Of a stretch of DNA of 64,000 nt, positions 53,194 to 64,000 are shown one piece after another. Positions within the stretch are counted from its first letter, which is position 1. Each line of letters begins with the position of its first letter. Both the position numbers and the translations under genes were made by a program. The notes below the pieces were generated by a model, which was given only the letters and a program-made list of their open reading frames with translations, was not told where the DNA came from and did not search any database. Source of the stretch: Costus lasius (Eukaryota > Streptophyta > Magnoliopsida > Zingiberales > Costaceae); contig CM050449.1 in assembly GCA_027563935.2 (NCBI GenBank), positions 75,760,556 to 75,824,555 of the forward strand, written 5' to 3'.

Positions 53194-56100
53194 ATTCCTG
53201 CAGCAACGAACACCACAGGGTTCAATGTGCGATCCTTATTGGAAAGGGAGAAGTTTGCTGGGCCAAACTTCTCAGACTGGTACGGACACCTTAAGATTGT
53301 TCTTAAGGCTGAGAGGAAGCTGTATGTCCTTGAGACGGCAATACCGCCTCAACCCGCTGCGAACGCCGCAAGGGCGGTTCGGGATGCTTATGAGAAGCAT
53401 GTCAATGATAGCATTGATGTCGCTTGCCTTATGCTTGCGTCTATGACGCCAGAGCTACAGCGTCAGCATGAGGATTTATCTGCTATTGAAATTATAGCAA
53501 ATCTCAAGATGCTGTATGCTGCACAGGCAAGGACAGAACGCTATAACTTGACAAAACTTTTCTTTTAGAGCAAACTGACTGAAGGAAGTCCAGTGGGAGC
53601 TCACGTACTCAAGATGATTGGGTATAAAGAGGCTCTAGAGAAACTGGGACACACCGTCAATCAGGAGCTTGTTGTAGACATCATCTTGCAGTCTCTCCCG
53701 GCCTCTTTCGATCCGTTCATCATTAATTTTAATATGAACAAGATCGACTGTACACCGGCAGAGTTACTGAACATGCTCTGTACTACAGAGCAGACTCTTG
53801 AGAAGGGAAAGCCTTCATCCTCTGTCTTGATGGTTCCTTCAAGGAACAAGAAGAAGGGGAAGAAGGGCAAAGCCCCTATCAAGAGCTATAATAAGGCTCT
53901 GAAACAAAAGGTGAAGCGGTCGAAGGACAACAGATGCTTCCATTGTGGCCAACTGGGTCACTGGAAGAAGGACTGTAAAGCGCTCTAAGGAGACAAGAAG
54001 GGAAGCAAGGCTTTCACTTCTGGCTCAGGTATTTTTGTGACTGAAGTCATGGTATCTTCTTCTATTTCATGGGTGTTGGACACTGCATGTGGAGTTCACA
54101 TTTGTTCAAATGTACAGGAACTCAAGAGAAGAAGACAGGTGGGACAGCATGAGGTGGACCTACGAGTTGGAAACGGGGCACGGGTTGCTGCTGTTGCTGT
54201 AGGACAATATAACATCTCTTTACCATCTGGTCTTGTATTAGAACTGGACAATTGTTATTTTGTACCGAGCATAACTAAGAATATTATCTCTATTCCTGCT
54301 CTTGTCAGGAAAGGGTTTTCCTTTGAATGCAAAACTTTAAAGTGTTGTATTTCATTTGATAATATTGTTTATGCTACTGGGTCGATTAACAATGGGTTAT
54401 TCATGTTGGACATGGAATGTTCTGTACAACAAATTGATAATAAAAAGGCCAAGTATGCTGATGACAGCACCTTGCTATGGCATAGTCGTTTAGGCCATAT
54501 TAACAAGAAGCGCATTAAGCGGTTGCATGACCATGGACTGCTGGGATCATTCTCCTATGAGGAGCTTGATACATGCAAAGCTTGTTTAATGGGTAAAATG
54601 ACGAAGTCTCCTTTTTCTAATAAAGGTCAAAGGGCTTCAGGTTTACTTGACCTCATTCACAGTGATGTGTGTGGGCCGTTTAGTAAACATGCCAGAGGTG
54701 GCTATTTATACTTCATTACTTTTACTGATGATTTCAGTAGATACGGTTATGTCTATCTTATGAGACATAAGAGTGAATCTTTTGACAAGTTCAAAGAGTT
54801 CAAAAATGAAGTACAGAATCAGTTAGGCCGAAATATCAAGGCACTTCGTTAAGATCGAGGTGGAGAATACTTGAGTCGAGAGTTTACTGACTATCTGAAG
54901 GAGTGTGGGATTATCTCACAGCTCACTCCGCCAGGAACACCGCAATGGAATGGTGTGTCCGAGAGGAGAAATAGAACCTTATTGGATATGGTTCGTTCAA
55001 TGATGAGTCAGGCTACTCTACCTTACTCCTTTTGGGGATTTGCACTGGAAACAGCTGCAAAGGTACTAAACCGAGTGCCATCCAAGGCCGTTTCTAAGAC
55101 TCCATATGAGTTATGGTATGGGAAACAGCCGAGCTTGACATTTATTAAAATCTGGGGTTGCGAGGCTTATGTCAAAAAGCTCGCCTCTGGGAAACTAGAG
55201 AGCAGATCTGATAAATGTATCTTTGTCGGTTACCCTAAGGAAACTAAGGGTTATTATTTCTTTGATCCCAAGGAGAACAAAATATTTGTTGCTCGAACGG
55301 CTATTTTTCTTGAGAAGGAATTTCTTCTGCAAGAGGCCAGTGGGAGAGAAATAAAGCTGGATGAGAATCCAGAAGAAGGACAAAGTAGTCAAACTCAGTT
55401 GGATGTGCCTGAGCCAATAAAACAGGTTACTGAACAACCTGAGGCTCAGATATCACGGGAACCGCGAAGATCGGGAAGGATCCGTCGACAGCCTGAGCGC
55501 TATGACGGAGTCTACATCATTAATGATGAACCCCTCACTTATGCGGATGCGGTCAGTGGACCGGAATCAGCGAGATGGCTTAGAGCTATGCGAGCCGAGA
55601 TGGACTCCATGTCAGATAACCAAGTCTGGGATTTGGTTGATCCGCCTCAAGGAGTAATCCCTATAGGCTGTAAATGGATCTTCAAAAAGAAGATTAACAT
55701 GGATGGTAACGTGGTTACCTATAAAGGCAGGCTAGTTGCGAAAGGTTTCAAACAAATCTACGGGATAGATTATGATGAAACTTTCTCTCCTATAGCCATG
55801 TTCAAGTCTATTCGGATTATTCTCGCGATAGCAGCATATTATGATTATGAGATCTGGCAAATGGATGTGAAGACCGCTTTCCTTAATGGAAAACTAGAAG
55901 AGGATGTGTATATGACACAACCTGAAGGTTTCATCAATCCATCAGATCATCATAAAATATGCAAATTAAAGAAGTCCATTTATGGACTTAAGCAAGCATC
56001 GAGAAGCTGGAATATTCGTTTTGATGAATCAATCTGTGAATTTGGTTTCATCAAAAATGAAGATGACCCGTGTGTATATAAGAGGTTTAGTGGGAGCGTG

Positions 56101-57102
56101 ATTATTTTCCTAGTCCTCTACGTCGATGATATCTTGATCATTGGAAACGATATTCCTGAACTGCATGCCGTTAAAGCATGGTTAAGAAAATGTTTCCAGA
56201 TGAAAGATTTAGGAGAAGCAGCCTATGTATTAGGTGTGAAGATCTACAGAGATAGATCTAAGAGGCTTCTCGGGCTGTGCCAGAGTACTTACATCGATAA
56301 AGTCCTGGAGAGATTCCATTTAGAAAATTCTAAAAGAGGATATCTTCCAGTCAGACATGGTCTGAATCTTTCTAAGAGCCAGTGTCCTCAAACACAGTCT
56401 GAGAAAGATGAAATGGACAATACGCCTTATGCTTCGGCTATTGGATCCATTATGTATGCGATGTTGTGTACTCGCCCAGACGTCGCTTACGGGTTAAGCG
56501 TCACCAGTCGATTCCAAAGTAATCCAGGTAAGGCACACTGGATTGCAGTCAAGAACATTTTGAAATATCTTCGGAGGACCAAAGATATGTTCTTGATATA
56601 TGGAGGTCAGGAAGAACTCAGTATTGAAGGATATACTGACGCTTCGTTCCAATCTGACCAGGATGATTTCCGATCGCAATCAGGCTATGTTTTTAGCTTG
56701 AATGGAGGAGCAGTGGTGTGGAAAAGTTTCAAACAATCAATTGTTGTTGATTCCACAACAGAAGCCGAGTATGTTGCAGCCTCAGAAGCATCAAAGGAGG
56801 CAGTGTGGTTTCGTAAGTTCGTTCAAGAACTTGGTGCTGTTCCTTCGAGTGCAGATCCTTTGGTTATCTTCTGTGATAACACTGGAGCAATAGCACAAGC
56901 AAAGGAACCACGGTCGCACCAGAAGTCCAAGCACATACAGAGAAGGTTTCATTTGATCCGTGAGATCATAGATCGAGGAGAGATCAAGATCTGCAAGGTT
57001 CATACAGATGACAATCTAGCTGACCCGCTTACAAAGCCTCTGGCGCAGCAGAAGCATGAGAAGCACTGTAATAATATGGGTTTGAGATTTCTCAACCATT
57101 AG
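53194..57102 (+). pseudogene. copia gag-pol polyprotein of C4, three internal stops, usual ATG lost
   Basis: One frame runs from the splice acceptor to LRFLNH. The usual gag ATG is ACA at 53215. Stops: TAG 53566-53568, TAA 53986-53988 (both from Gln codons) and TAA 54850-54852. Gag, the CFHCGQLGHWKKDC knuckle, DTAC protease (54079), the integrase LWHSRLGH finger, the ERRNRT segment, RT YVDDILIIGND and RNase H GYTDASF are all recognisable and in normal order. The second catalytic Asp segment of integrase survives just after the third stop. No frameshift is seen over 3.9 kb, so decay is by point mutation. It cannot make a full polyprotein. Confidence 0.93.
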
Positions 57103-57111
57103 ATTAAGTGC

Positions 57112-57122
57112 AAGTGGGAGAT
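57112..57122 (+). other. polypurine tract of C4
   Basis: AAGTGGGAGAT before the 3' LTR. Confidence 0.8.
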
Positions 57123-58773
57123 TGTTGGGGTATGCCCTTAAGGCTAATGTTTGAGGCCTTGGGATTATTTCAGTATCATGTATAAACTCTATGTTTATAA
57201 AGGCAATGGTTGTTATTCAGGTTGTTACATTATCTGCTGCAATATGTATACTTCTGAATAATGTCTCAATGATGTTTAGCTTGGCTGACATGCAGTATAG
57301 TCCTTAGTCGAGATATCTTGGTGAACATGAGACAGCCTTGATATGATAGAGACTAATATGTGTTCTAATCTTATAGGATGCTTCGAGCATGGAATAAGAT
57401 GTAGACTCATAGGCTACTGCACAGACCCTACTAAGGATGTTCGATTGTTTGTCGCAATGTGAATAATCCTTATATGCAAACAAGTGGCATATTTCCTCTG
57501 ACTTGAGATCACTTGTGTTTCTAAATGATGATTGGCATTGTCTTGAGGTAGTTCAATATCATTTGAAATATAATGGTTATAGATTATCTTGGATAATGGG
57601 CATGAGTCATGTTAGGGCATTAGTGATAGATATAGGATTGCCTCTCTTAGTTGGAGTGTGATGTTCTAAAGGGGCCCCCTGTATGAGATGGTTGAGAAAG
57701 TGTATGGCCATACCCAGATGACTATGTTCATCTGATCTAACCACTCTCATCATGTTGGAGTTACAGGCTTGACACGCTTGTCCAACGAGAACATCCAGTG
57801 GCAAAGGAAACACATATGTCAAGTGACTTGGGTTCACACTTGTGCTATGGTTTGGGAGTAGTCTTGGAAGACTCTTTCCTTTATATCGGGAGACAGTGAT
57901 GTGTTGCTAGATACCCCTCTCTGTTCGTGATAACGTAAGTTATCGTTACCGACATTAAAGGAAACCCTTAGGGTCGCACAATTTGATGATATGGCTTACT
58001 TATGTCAGATTGTGTGGACTGAATTGTTTTGGTTTAGTTTAAAGGAATTTAAACTCTGATTGGAAGTGAGATCTGGTCTGATCATGTTTGATTGATTAGG
58101 GCTTGAGATCGGTAAGCTTCGATCGAGAGAATTGATGCTAGATCGATGAGATCAAGAGCATCAAGAGATGTGTGGTTAGATCTTGAGCCTTTCGGTTTAA
58201 TAAGGTCTAGACCAAGGCTTGGTTTGATTTGGTCTTTGAACCAAATTCAATTGAACCGGTTCATCATATGAGCGCATGGTTCAAAGGGAGAAGGAGTTGC
58301 GAACGGTTCACTTGGAGTGAACGCTTGAACGCATGAGTGCTTACTATATTTGGAAATCGGTTTTCCAAATTGAAGACGCCTCCACGTTCGAAGACACTCG
58401 CCTCTCTCTTGCTCTTCCTCTCATGTGACTCGCCTCCACGAGTGTTGAAGGAGGGATTCGGCCAGCCAAGGAAAGAAATCATCTCATCTCCTTCACGCAT
58501 CAAGGACACCTTGAAGAGCTTTGCTAGCACAAGGTTCACGCCAAGGGAGGAAGCCATCGCCATCTTGTGTGCGTCCACTTTGGAGGAGAGCCGCATCGCC
58601 CTCTTGCTTCCAAGTCGCCTTCCAACAAATGGCAATGGTAAGATCACAACTTGATCTTTGCAGACATTAAGTTGATCATATGTTCATGCCACATGCGATC
58701 TTCATGAAATCCTTATTTCCGCCCATGCAAAATTTTAGAAGTGCATGCGTTTAGGGTTTCACCCCCCTTTTCA
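57123..58773 (+). repeat. 3' LTR of C4
   Basis: TGTTGGGGTATGCC to CCCTTTTCA. Near 57412 it has a short deletion relative to the 5' LTR (the GTGCATTAGATGTACTGG region). Confidence 0.94.
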
Positions 58774-60128
58774 CAAGATTTATCCCAAGCTAAAGATAAG
58801 TAAATCATCAATCAGAGAATTCAAAGATCACTTTCGTGCATCCGAATTCTAGGTTGATAATCTCTAGTGGAATCTCAGGATCACTTTCGTGCATCCGAGT
58901 CTCTACACTAGTTCTACTCATGGATCTCCAACGTTCCGATCCTCATTTTCGTGCAAGATCTCCAGGTTTGACAAATAGACATCAATCTATAGATACATGT
59001 TATAATCATGGCAATTATTCTACTAGAACAGATCAAATAGGATCTACCTAAAGAAGGGTTCCTAACATGCAATTCTAGGGTTCCAAGCTGTCAAGCAAAT
59101 CACCTTTCAGTCTCATTGCGAAAACTCTAAGAACATAATTAATAACATGCAATTATAGAGAATCTAAGCACAATTTATCACAAGAGTAAAATTATCACAA
59201 CAAAGATTATCATGACGAAAGAAAAGAGTTCTCTAATCATTAAAAATCAAAGGGATTAAACCCTATGTCCCAATATAGGATTAAGCTTGCATGGAGGAAG
59301 AATTACAATAAAGCATGTTTTCAAATAGTCAAAAATTGAAGAAGGAAAGAAGAAAGGTTACAAAACAGGTGCTGTAATGAATAGTGTTGTCACCAGCAAT
59401 TTCATCGATTCCTCCTCTGATCAAACTCCTCATCCTCTAAAACTTCTGGTGTGTCCTCCTCTCCTCCAGCCGAAGCTTCTGAGTGAAAATCATGGCCTGA
59501 GGTGCCCTCTACGCCTCTCGACGCGAGGCCAAACCCTAGCTGCCTCTCTGGTGATTTCTCCTTCGATACTGGATAAAAGTTACTCCTTCCACTTTGATTA
59601 TTGTCTCCTCTTAACGATGAGTCCGGAACATCTTTCAGATTTCAATTTGGAGCTCTAGATCAAAAGTTATGGCCCTCGCAAATTTCGGGCCCGTAAGAGT
59701 CGCGTGACCTGGTGCAAATTATGGCCGTAAAATAAATTACGGCAGTCCCGTAAAATCAACTGAACTTTCTGGTCGAAAATTGCTCTAAATTATGGCCTGT
59801 GTTATTTTTTACGGCACTGCCATATTTTTGGGTAGAAACTACACCCGTAATATCCATTACACCCGGGGTATATTTTTCAAACTCGCTCCGATTTGCATGA
59901 AAATTGGCGGGCGGCTTCGTTTCGACGTCCTGAATCCATTCCTGCACTCAAATCCTTCAAAATCCATCAAAATAAGACACTTTTATCTGAAATTCATGAA
60001 AAAGAAGAAATTCTATAGATTTCGTAATATTTAGCAAATAATGCTTGAAAACAAGCAAAAGTTAATAAATATGACACGAAATGAAATATAAAATGGCATG
60101 AAATTTACTATAAATTTCGGTGTCATCA
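58774..60128 (-). repeat. 5' LTR of the pol-less element, main part
   Basis: Resumes after C4 with CAAGATTTATCCC and ends GGTGTCATCA. CACTTTCGTGCA copies lie near 58830 and 58883; palindromes at 59715-59880. Confidence 0.82.
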
Positions 60129-60600
60129 CTGATCAGTAAAGGATAAAGGGAAGTGGTCTTTTCTAGTAGCAGCATTCTGTTTTCTATAATCTATGCAACA
60201 TTCGCCAACTAGTAGCAGTTCTAACAGGAATTAGTTCATTATCTTTGTTTTTCATGACAGTTACCCCTCCTTTCTTAGGAACACAATGTACAGGACTTAC
60301 CCATTTGCTATCAGAGATAGAATAGATAATACCTGTATCAAGTAATTTCAGAACTTCCTTTTTTACAACTTCTTTCATGGAGGGGTTCAACCTTCTTTGG
60401 AAATCTGCATGTGGCTTGTGCTCTTCTTTCATCAAGATCCAGTGCATACAAAAAGAAGGATTAATTCCTTTCAGGTTATCAATAGAATACCCAATTACCT
60501 TTCTATGAATCCTTAATTCCTTGAGAAGCAACTCCGTTTCCCTTTTTCCAAGCTGTGCATCAACTATAACAAAGTAGAATTAGGATCAAGAAAGTCATAA
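60129..60600 (-). pseudogene. start of Athila/Tat-like reverse transcriptase
   Basis: The minus frame from about 60531 shows LKGINPSFCMHWILMKEEHK, KEVLKLLDTGIIYSISDSKWVSPVHCVPKKGG and WRM, the N-terminal part of a Ty3/gypsy RT. A one-base shift relative to protease lies near 60566. Another one-base shift follows WRM, after which the CIDYRK and RKDHFPL blocks can be read in the next frame. The homology ends exactly at the LTR of the pol-less element. The downstream RT motif VFMDD is absent here but present at 35359-35733, which fits a gene split by insertion. Confidence 0.85.
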
Positions 60601-61926
60601 CGAAGGTTATCAGGTAAAGCTTTGAGCTCTATTTTTGGAGTTTGTTCTTTTTCATCACAAGTATTGCAATCTAGAAATTCATTACTTTCAGAATTATTTC
60701 CTTCCTTAAGAATAAAATCAGAATTATATTCAGGGGTTTCAGCAAATAAATCATTAAGATCATAAATAATGTCATCCCTATCATGTACACTACAACAATA
60801 TTCAGAATTTGAAGGATTTTTCATGACTTCATGCAAATCATACTCGATCTTTTCACCCCCAATGTTAAGTGAAAGCTTACCATTTTTTACATCAATGAGT
60901 GCACCTACTGTGGCTAAAAATGGTCTACCAAGTATTATGGGGATTTTTGCATCTTCCTCCATCTCGAGAACTACAAAATCTGCTGCGATGAAATACTTGC
61001 CTATTTGAACAGGCACATCTTCAAGAATCCCCACAGGTTATTTAACTGAACGATCAGCGAGCTATTAAGATATTGAAGTTGGTTTAAGCTCTCCCATGTC
61101 CAGCCTCCTGCAAACAAATAATGGTTTTAGACTCACACTAGCTCCCAAATCACATAAGGCTCAGTCAAAAGCCATACTACCAACAAAACAAGGGATAGAG
61201 AAACTACCTGGATCCTTCAACTTAGGTGGCAACTTATTTTGAATAATAGCACTACATTCCTCGGTTAGAACCATAGTAGCAAAGTCTTCTATTTTCCTCT
61301 TATTAGACAGAATTTCTTTGAAAAATTTAGCATATGTAGGCATTTGCAATAAAGCTTCAGTAAATGGAATGTTAATGTAAAGCTTTTTCAAAATATCTAA
61401 AAATTTTCCAAATTGTTTGTCTACTTTTTCCTGTACTAACCTTTGAGGAAAAAGTATTGGTGGTCTATAGGGTGGAGGCAAATCAGATTTAGAATTATCT
61501 TCTTTACATGGCACATCCTCTTTTGGTTCATCACTCTCTTGAGGTGTTAAACTAGGTAGGGTTTGTTCATGTTTAGAGGATTTTTCTAATTCTAATTCTT
61601 CATCATTATCATAGTAAGACTCTTTTTCTTTAAGTTCAACCTTCCTGTTAAGTTCTCCTAGCTTCTTTCCACTTCTAGTGACAACAACATTGCAATGTTC
61701 ATTAGGCATATGATTTTTTATGAAGTTCTCGTGAGCAGTTAAATATTCTACTTGAGAAGCAATTTGGTTAACCATTACCTTAAGATTCTCAATTGCTTCG
61801 ATTTGATTTTGCATAAATTGAGTTTGATGAGTCATAAACTTGTCAAGCTAGGATTCTATACTAAAAGAATTTACCTCTTCAGTTGGAGTTTGTAATTCCT
61901 CATTCTTATTCTTACCATGATGATGA
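60564..61926 (-). pseudogene. Athila/Tat-like gag C-terminus and protease
   Basis: Gag shows FMTHQTQFMQNQIEAIENL, a proline-rich PPPYRPPILFPQRL and NKLPPKLKDPGSFSIPC, the usual lead-in to protease in this lineage. The protease active site ALCDLGAS is at 61149 (Asp), then KIPIILGRPFLAT and DVKNGKLSL. Stops: 61848-61850, 61156-61158, and three more between 61040 and 61075, all in one frame. The large N-terminal gag domain is missing: the leader joins the C-terminal half at about 61926 through TCATCATCATCATGG. It cannot be functional. Confidence 0.88.
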
Positions 61927-61980
61927 TGATAGCCCGAAAGGGAACACTACAAGTCTGGCACGTGTGTACCTTGGACTAAT

Positions 61981-62000
61981 CCCCGGCAACGGCGCAAAAA
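61981..62000 (-). other. primer binding site module of the outer Athila/Tat-like element
   Basis: Minus strand TTTTTGCGCCGTTGCCGGGG after the LTR end CTATCAAG. The leader after it repeats CTATCA 77 bp further on (61927), as in the pol-less element. Confidence 0.75.
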
Positions 62001-62003
62001 ACT

Positions 62004-63920
62004 TGATAGGCTTCCGCAAGTGCACAGAACTATCTAAGTAATAAAGAAAAGTATCGAATACACAGGGACCTTATTGTTAAGTACCAAATAGTGGTATTCT
62101 TACTAGCTAAGCGAACCGATTCTAGTGCAAAGTAATAATGGAAAACACACGAACTCAGAAAATCAGAGAGATAAATTGGGACTTAGGGTTTCATCCTCCT
62201 TGATTCTAATGACTAGACATAAATAAAGGGGTCGTCAGTCTAATTCTACCATGACAAAGACATAATTTACTTGATAAAGGTATTGTCTCACTTTCGTGCA
62301 GACAATCATGCAGATAACTGATCCTCACTTTCGTGCAAGATCTATTCTCAATGCTATAGATAAGTAAATCATCACTCAAAGAACTCAAGATCACTTTCGT
62401 GCATCCGAATTATAGGCTGATAATCTCTAGCGGAAGCTTAAGGATCACTTTCGTGCATTCGAGCCTCAACACTAGTTTTACTCATGGATCTCCAATGTTC
62501 CGATCCTCACTTTTGTGCAAGATCTCCATGTTTGATAAATAGACTCGATCCATAAATTCATATTACTATCATGACAATTAATCTACTAGAACAGATCAAA
62601 TTGGATCTAACCTAAGGAAGGGATCCTAACATGCAATTCTAGGGGTCCAAGTTCTCAAGCAAATCACCTTTCAGTCTCATTGCGAAAACTCTAAAAACAT
62701 AATTAGTAACATGGACTTATAGAGAGTCTAAGCACAATCATCACATGAGCAAAATTATCATGGCAAAGTTATCATGACAAAAAAGAAGATTATCTAATCA
62801 TTAAAAATCAAGGGGATTACACCCCATGTCCCAAAAGAGTATTAAGCTTGCATGGAGAAAGAGATACAATAAATCATAGTCTTAGAGTGATCAGAAAACA
62901 AAAAGAAAGGAGAAACAACGTTACAACACGGTTGTAAAATCCTTTACAGCCGTAATTTGCTTTGATGAACAGCGCTGTCACCGCTGTTTCGTTGATTCCT
63001 CCTCCGATCGGGCTCCAAACGCTCTAAAACTTCTGTGGTGTATTCCTCTCCTTTTGGTGAAGCTTATGCAAGAAAATCACAGCCTGAGGTGCCCTCTATG
63101 CCTCTCAGTGTGAGGCCAAACCCTAGCTGCCTCTCTATTGATTGCTCTCTCGATACGTGATAAAAATTCTTCCTTTTACTTCGTACGGATTCTCCTCTTA
63201 AAGACAAGTTCAGAACATCTTTCGTATTTCAATTTGGACCTCTGGATCATAAGTTATGGCTCACGCAAGATTCGGACTCGTAAAAATCATGTTTTTGACT
63301 GGGAATTACGACAGTGTAATATCTCACGGCACTGCCGTAAAATAGCTTGAGTGTTCTGTTCTGGAAACACTGGACAATACGGCCCGTAATTTGGTTTACG
63401 GTAGTGCCGTAATTTCAGTTGAACTTTCTGGTCGGAATATGTCTGGAAAATACGGCCCGTGTAGAAGTTTACGGCAGTGCCGTAATTTCAGGGCAACTTT
63501 CTGTTCTGAAGACGCTCCAAAATACGGTAGTGTAATTCTTTATGGCAGTGCCGTAAAATCATAGAATCTTTCTGTTTGGAAAAGCTCCAAAATACGGTCG
63601 TGTTCTTGATAATATGGTAGCCTCAAAATATGATACTGTAAAATCCTTTACGGTACTGCCGTATTTTGGTTCCTAGCGTCGATTTGCATGAAATTTCTTG
63701 TGTATCTTCCTCTCGATGATGGTAATTCTTCCATGTGTTCGATTTTGCTTGAAAACGCCCTAAATAGTGCCTTTTTGCTTGAAAATCATAAAAAACCAAA
63801 ATAGGAGTAGACTTTACAATATTCGATGAATTTAGCATGAAAACAAGCAAAAGATCTTCAATTTAGCATGAAAAGATATCTGAAATGATACAAAATATAC
63901 TACATATTTTGGTGTCATCA
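62004..63920 (-). repeat. Athila/Tat-like LTR, 5' side (1917 bp)
   Basis: Plus strand TGATAGGCTTCCGC to GGTGTCATCA. Five CACTTTCGTGCA motifs (62288-62520) and a palindrome array (63305-63665). A primer site borders it on the left and 3' UTR sequence on the right. Confidence 0.85.
63305..63665. repeat. palindrome array, copy 5 (LTR)
   Basis: At least five TACGG...GCCGTAA pairs with TTTCTGTTCTG-type spacers. Confidence 0.75.
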
Positions 63921-64000
63921 AACACATAAGGCTCAAACTTTGCTTGTCCTCAAGCAAAAATCAAATTTTGAAGTCAAAATTTGATCACAAGAATAACCTT
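63921..64000 (-). other. 3' UTR end of a further Athila/Tat-like element
   Basis: Matches 31885-31964 and 36261-36340, including GCTTGAGGACAAGC. A related element therefore continues beyond the window. Confidence 0.7.

Larger units (their letters stand above)
49727..58773 (+). mobile_element. complete but decayed Ty1/copia element, copy C4 (9047 bp)
   Basis: Both LTRs, primer site, leader, gag-pol with several stops, polypurine tract and perfect TSD. LTRs differ in length (1659 and 1651 bp) and by several substitutions, so it is older than C2 and C3. Confidence 0.96.
35672..60128 (-). mobile_element. pol-less Athila/Tat-like element (non-autonomous), split by C3 and C4
   Basis: On the minus strand: 5' LTR (60128-58774 and 49726-49390), two primer-site-like modules, one interrupted ORF with a zinc knuckle and acidic region (49028-48785 and 39645-38738), a 2.5-kb 3' UTR, and a truncated 3' LTR (36260-35672). 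Removing C3 and C4 leaves about 6.3 kb with no protease, RT, RNase H or integrase. The two LTR pieces are very similar where they overlap, supporting a pair. Confidence 0.65.
30001..63920 (-). mobile_element. Athila/Tat-like Ty3/gypsy element interrupted by a nested element (proposed)
   Basis: On the minus strand: LTR 63920-62004; gag remnant, protease and start of RT 61926-60129; nested element 60128-35672; rest of RT, RNase H, integrase 35671-33441; 3' UTR; LTR 31884-30001. The two pol pieces do not overlap and are in the expected order, with roughly 90 RT residues missing at the right junction. The outer LTRs are diverged, so pieces of two related elements remain possible. Confidence 0.5.

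Overview
This window looks like intergenic DNA from a large, repeat-rich plant genome, most likely a flowering plant. I found no host gene, tRNA, rRNA or bacterial feature. Almost every base belongs to an LTR retrotransposon or a fragment of one: Ty1/copia elements with an initiator-Met tRNA primer site, one Ty3/gypsy chromovirus-like element, and Athila/Tat-like Ty3/gypsy elements with a TGGCGCC-type primer site. The text pattern is one of repeated nesting, so many genes are split by younger insertions.

Left block (1-24601). A copia RNase H tail (C0, 1-369) ends at a scarred junction with a truncated minus-strand gypsy element (379-6590). That element abuts the leader of a decayed copia copy (C1, 6591-11353 plus 20433-21388). 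C1's 3' LTR is split by a complete young copy of the same family (C2, 11354-20432), whose two 1678-bp LTRs look identical. C1 itself sits in the leader of a minus-strand element with a 2.69-kb LTR (F3, 21389-24601), which interrupts an Athila/Tat-like fragment.

Middle block (24602-30000). It holds Athila/Tat-like LTR pieces, a decayed copia RNase H of a second family with its LTR (F2, 26269-28945), and an inverted partial F2 LTR (28946-29488).

Right block (30001-64000), read on the minus strand. An Athila/Tat-like element starts with an LTR at 63920-62004, followed by gag/protease/start of RT (61926-60129). Its RT is interrupted by a second, pol-less element (60128-35672). The rest of RT, RNase H and integrase follows (35671-33441), then a long 3' UTR and an LTR (31884-30001). 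The pol-less element is interrupted by two complete copia copies, C3 (39646-48779, TSD ATCAT) and C4 (49727-58773, TSD CAAGA).

The most interesting signal is in the C-family copia elements. A conserved ATGGCNNTG followed by a 5' splice-site consensus lies in the LTR. A branch-point/polypyrimidine/TAG acceptor lies 21 nt before the gag ATG. Joining them keeps one reading frame and removes the primer binding site and two conserved twin hairpins. This predicts a spliced translation mRNA and an unspliced genomic RNA made from one promoter. C4, which has lost the usual gag ATG, would still be translated from the LTR-encoded start. Other unusual items are arrays of TACGGTACCGTA / TACGGCAGTGCCGTA palindromes in the Athila/Tat-like elements, a recurrent 13-mer at unrelated places in those elements, a duplicated primer-site module, and rearrangement scars filled with locally copied DNA.
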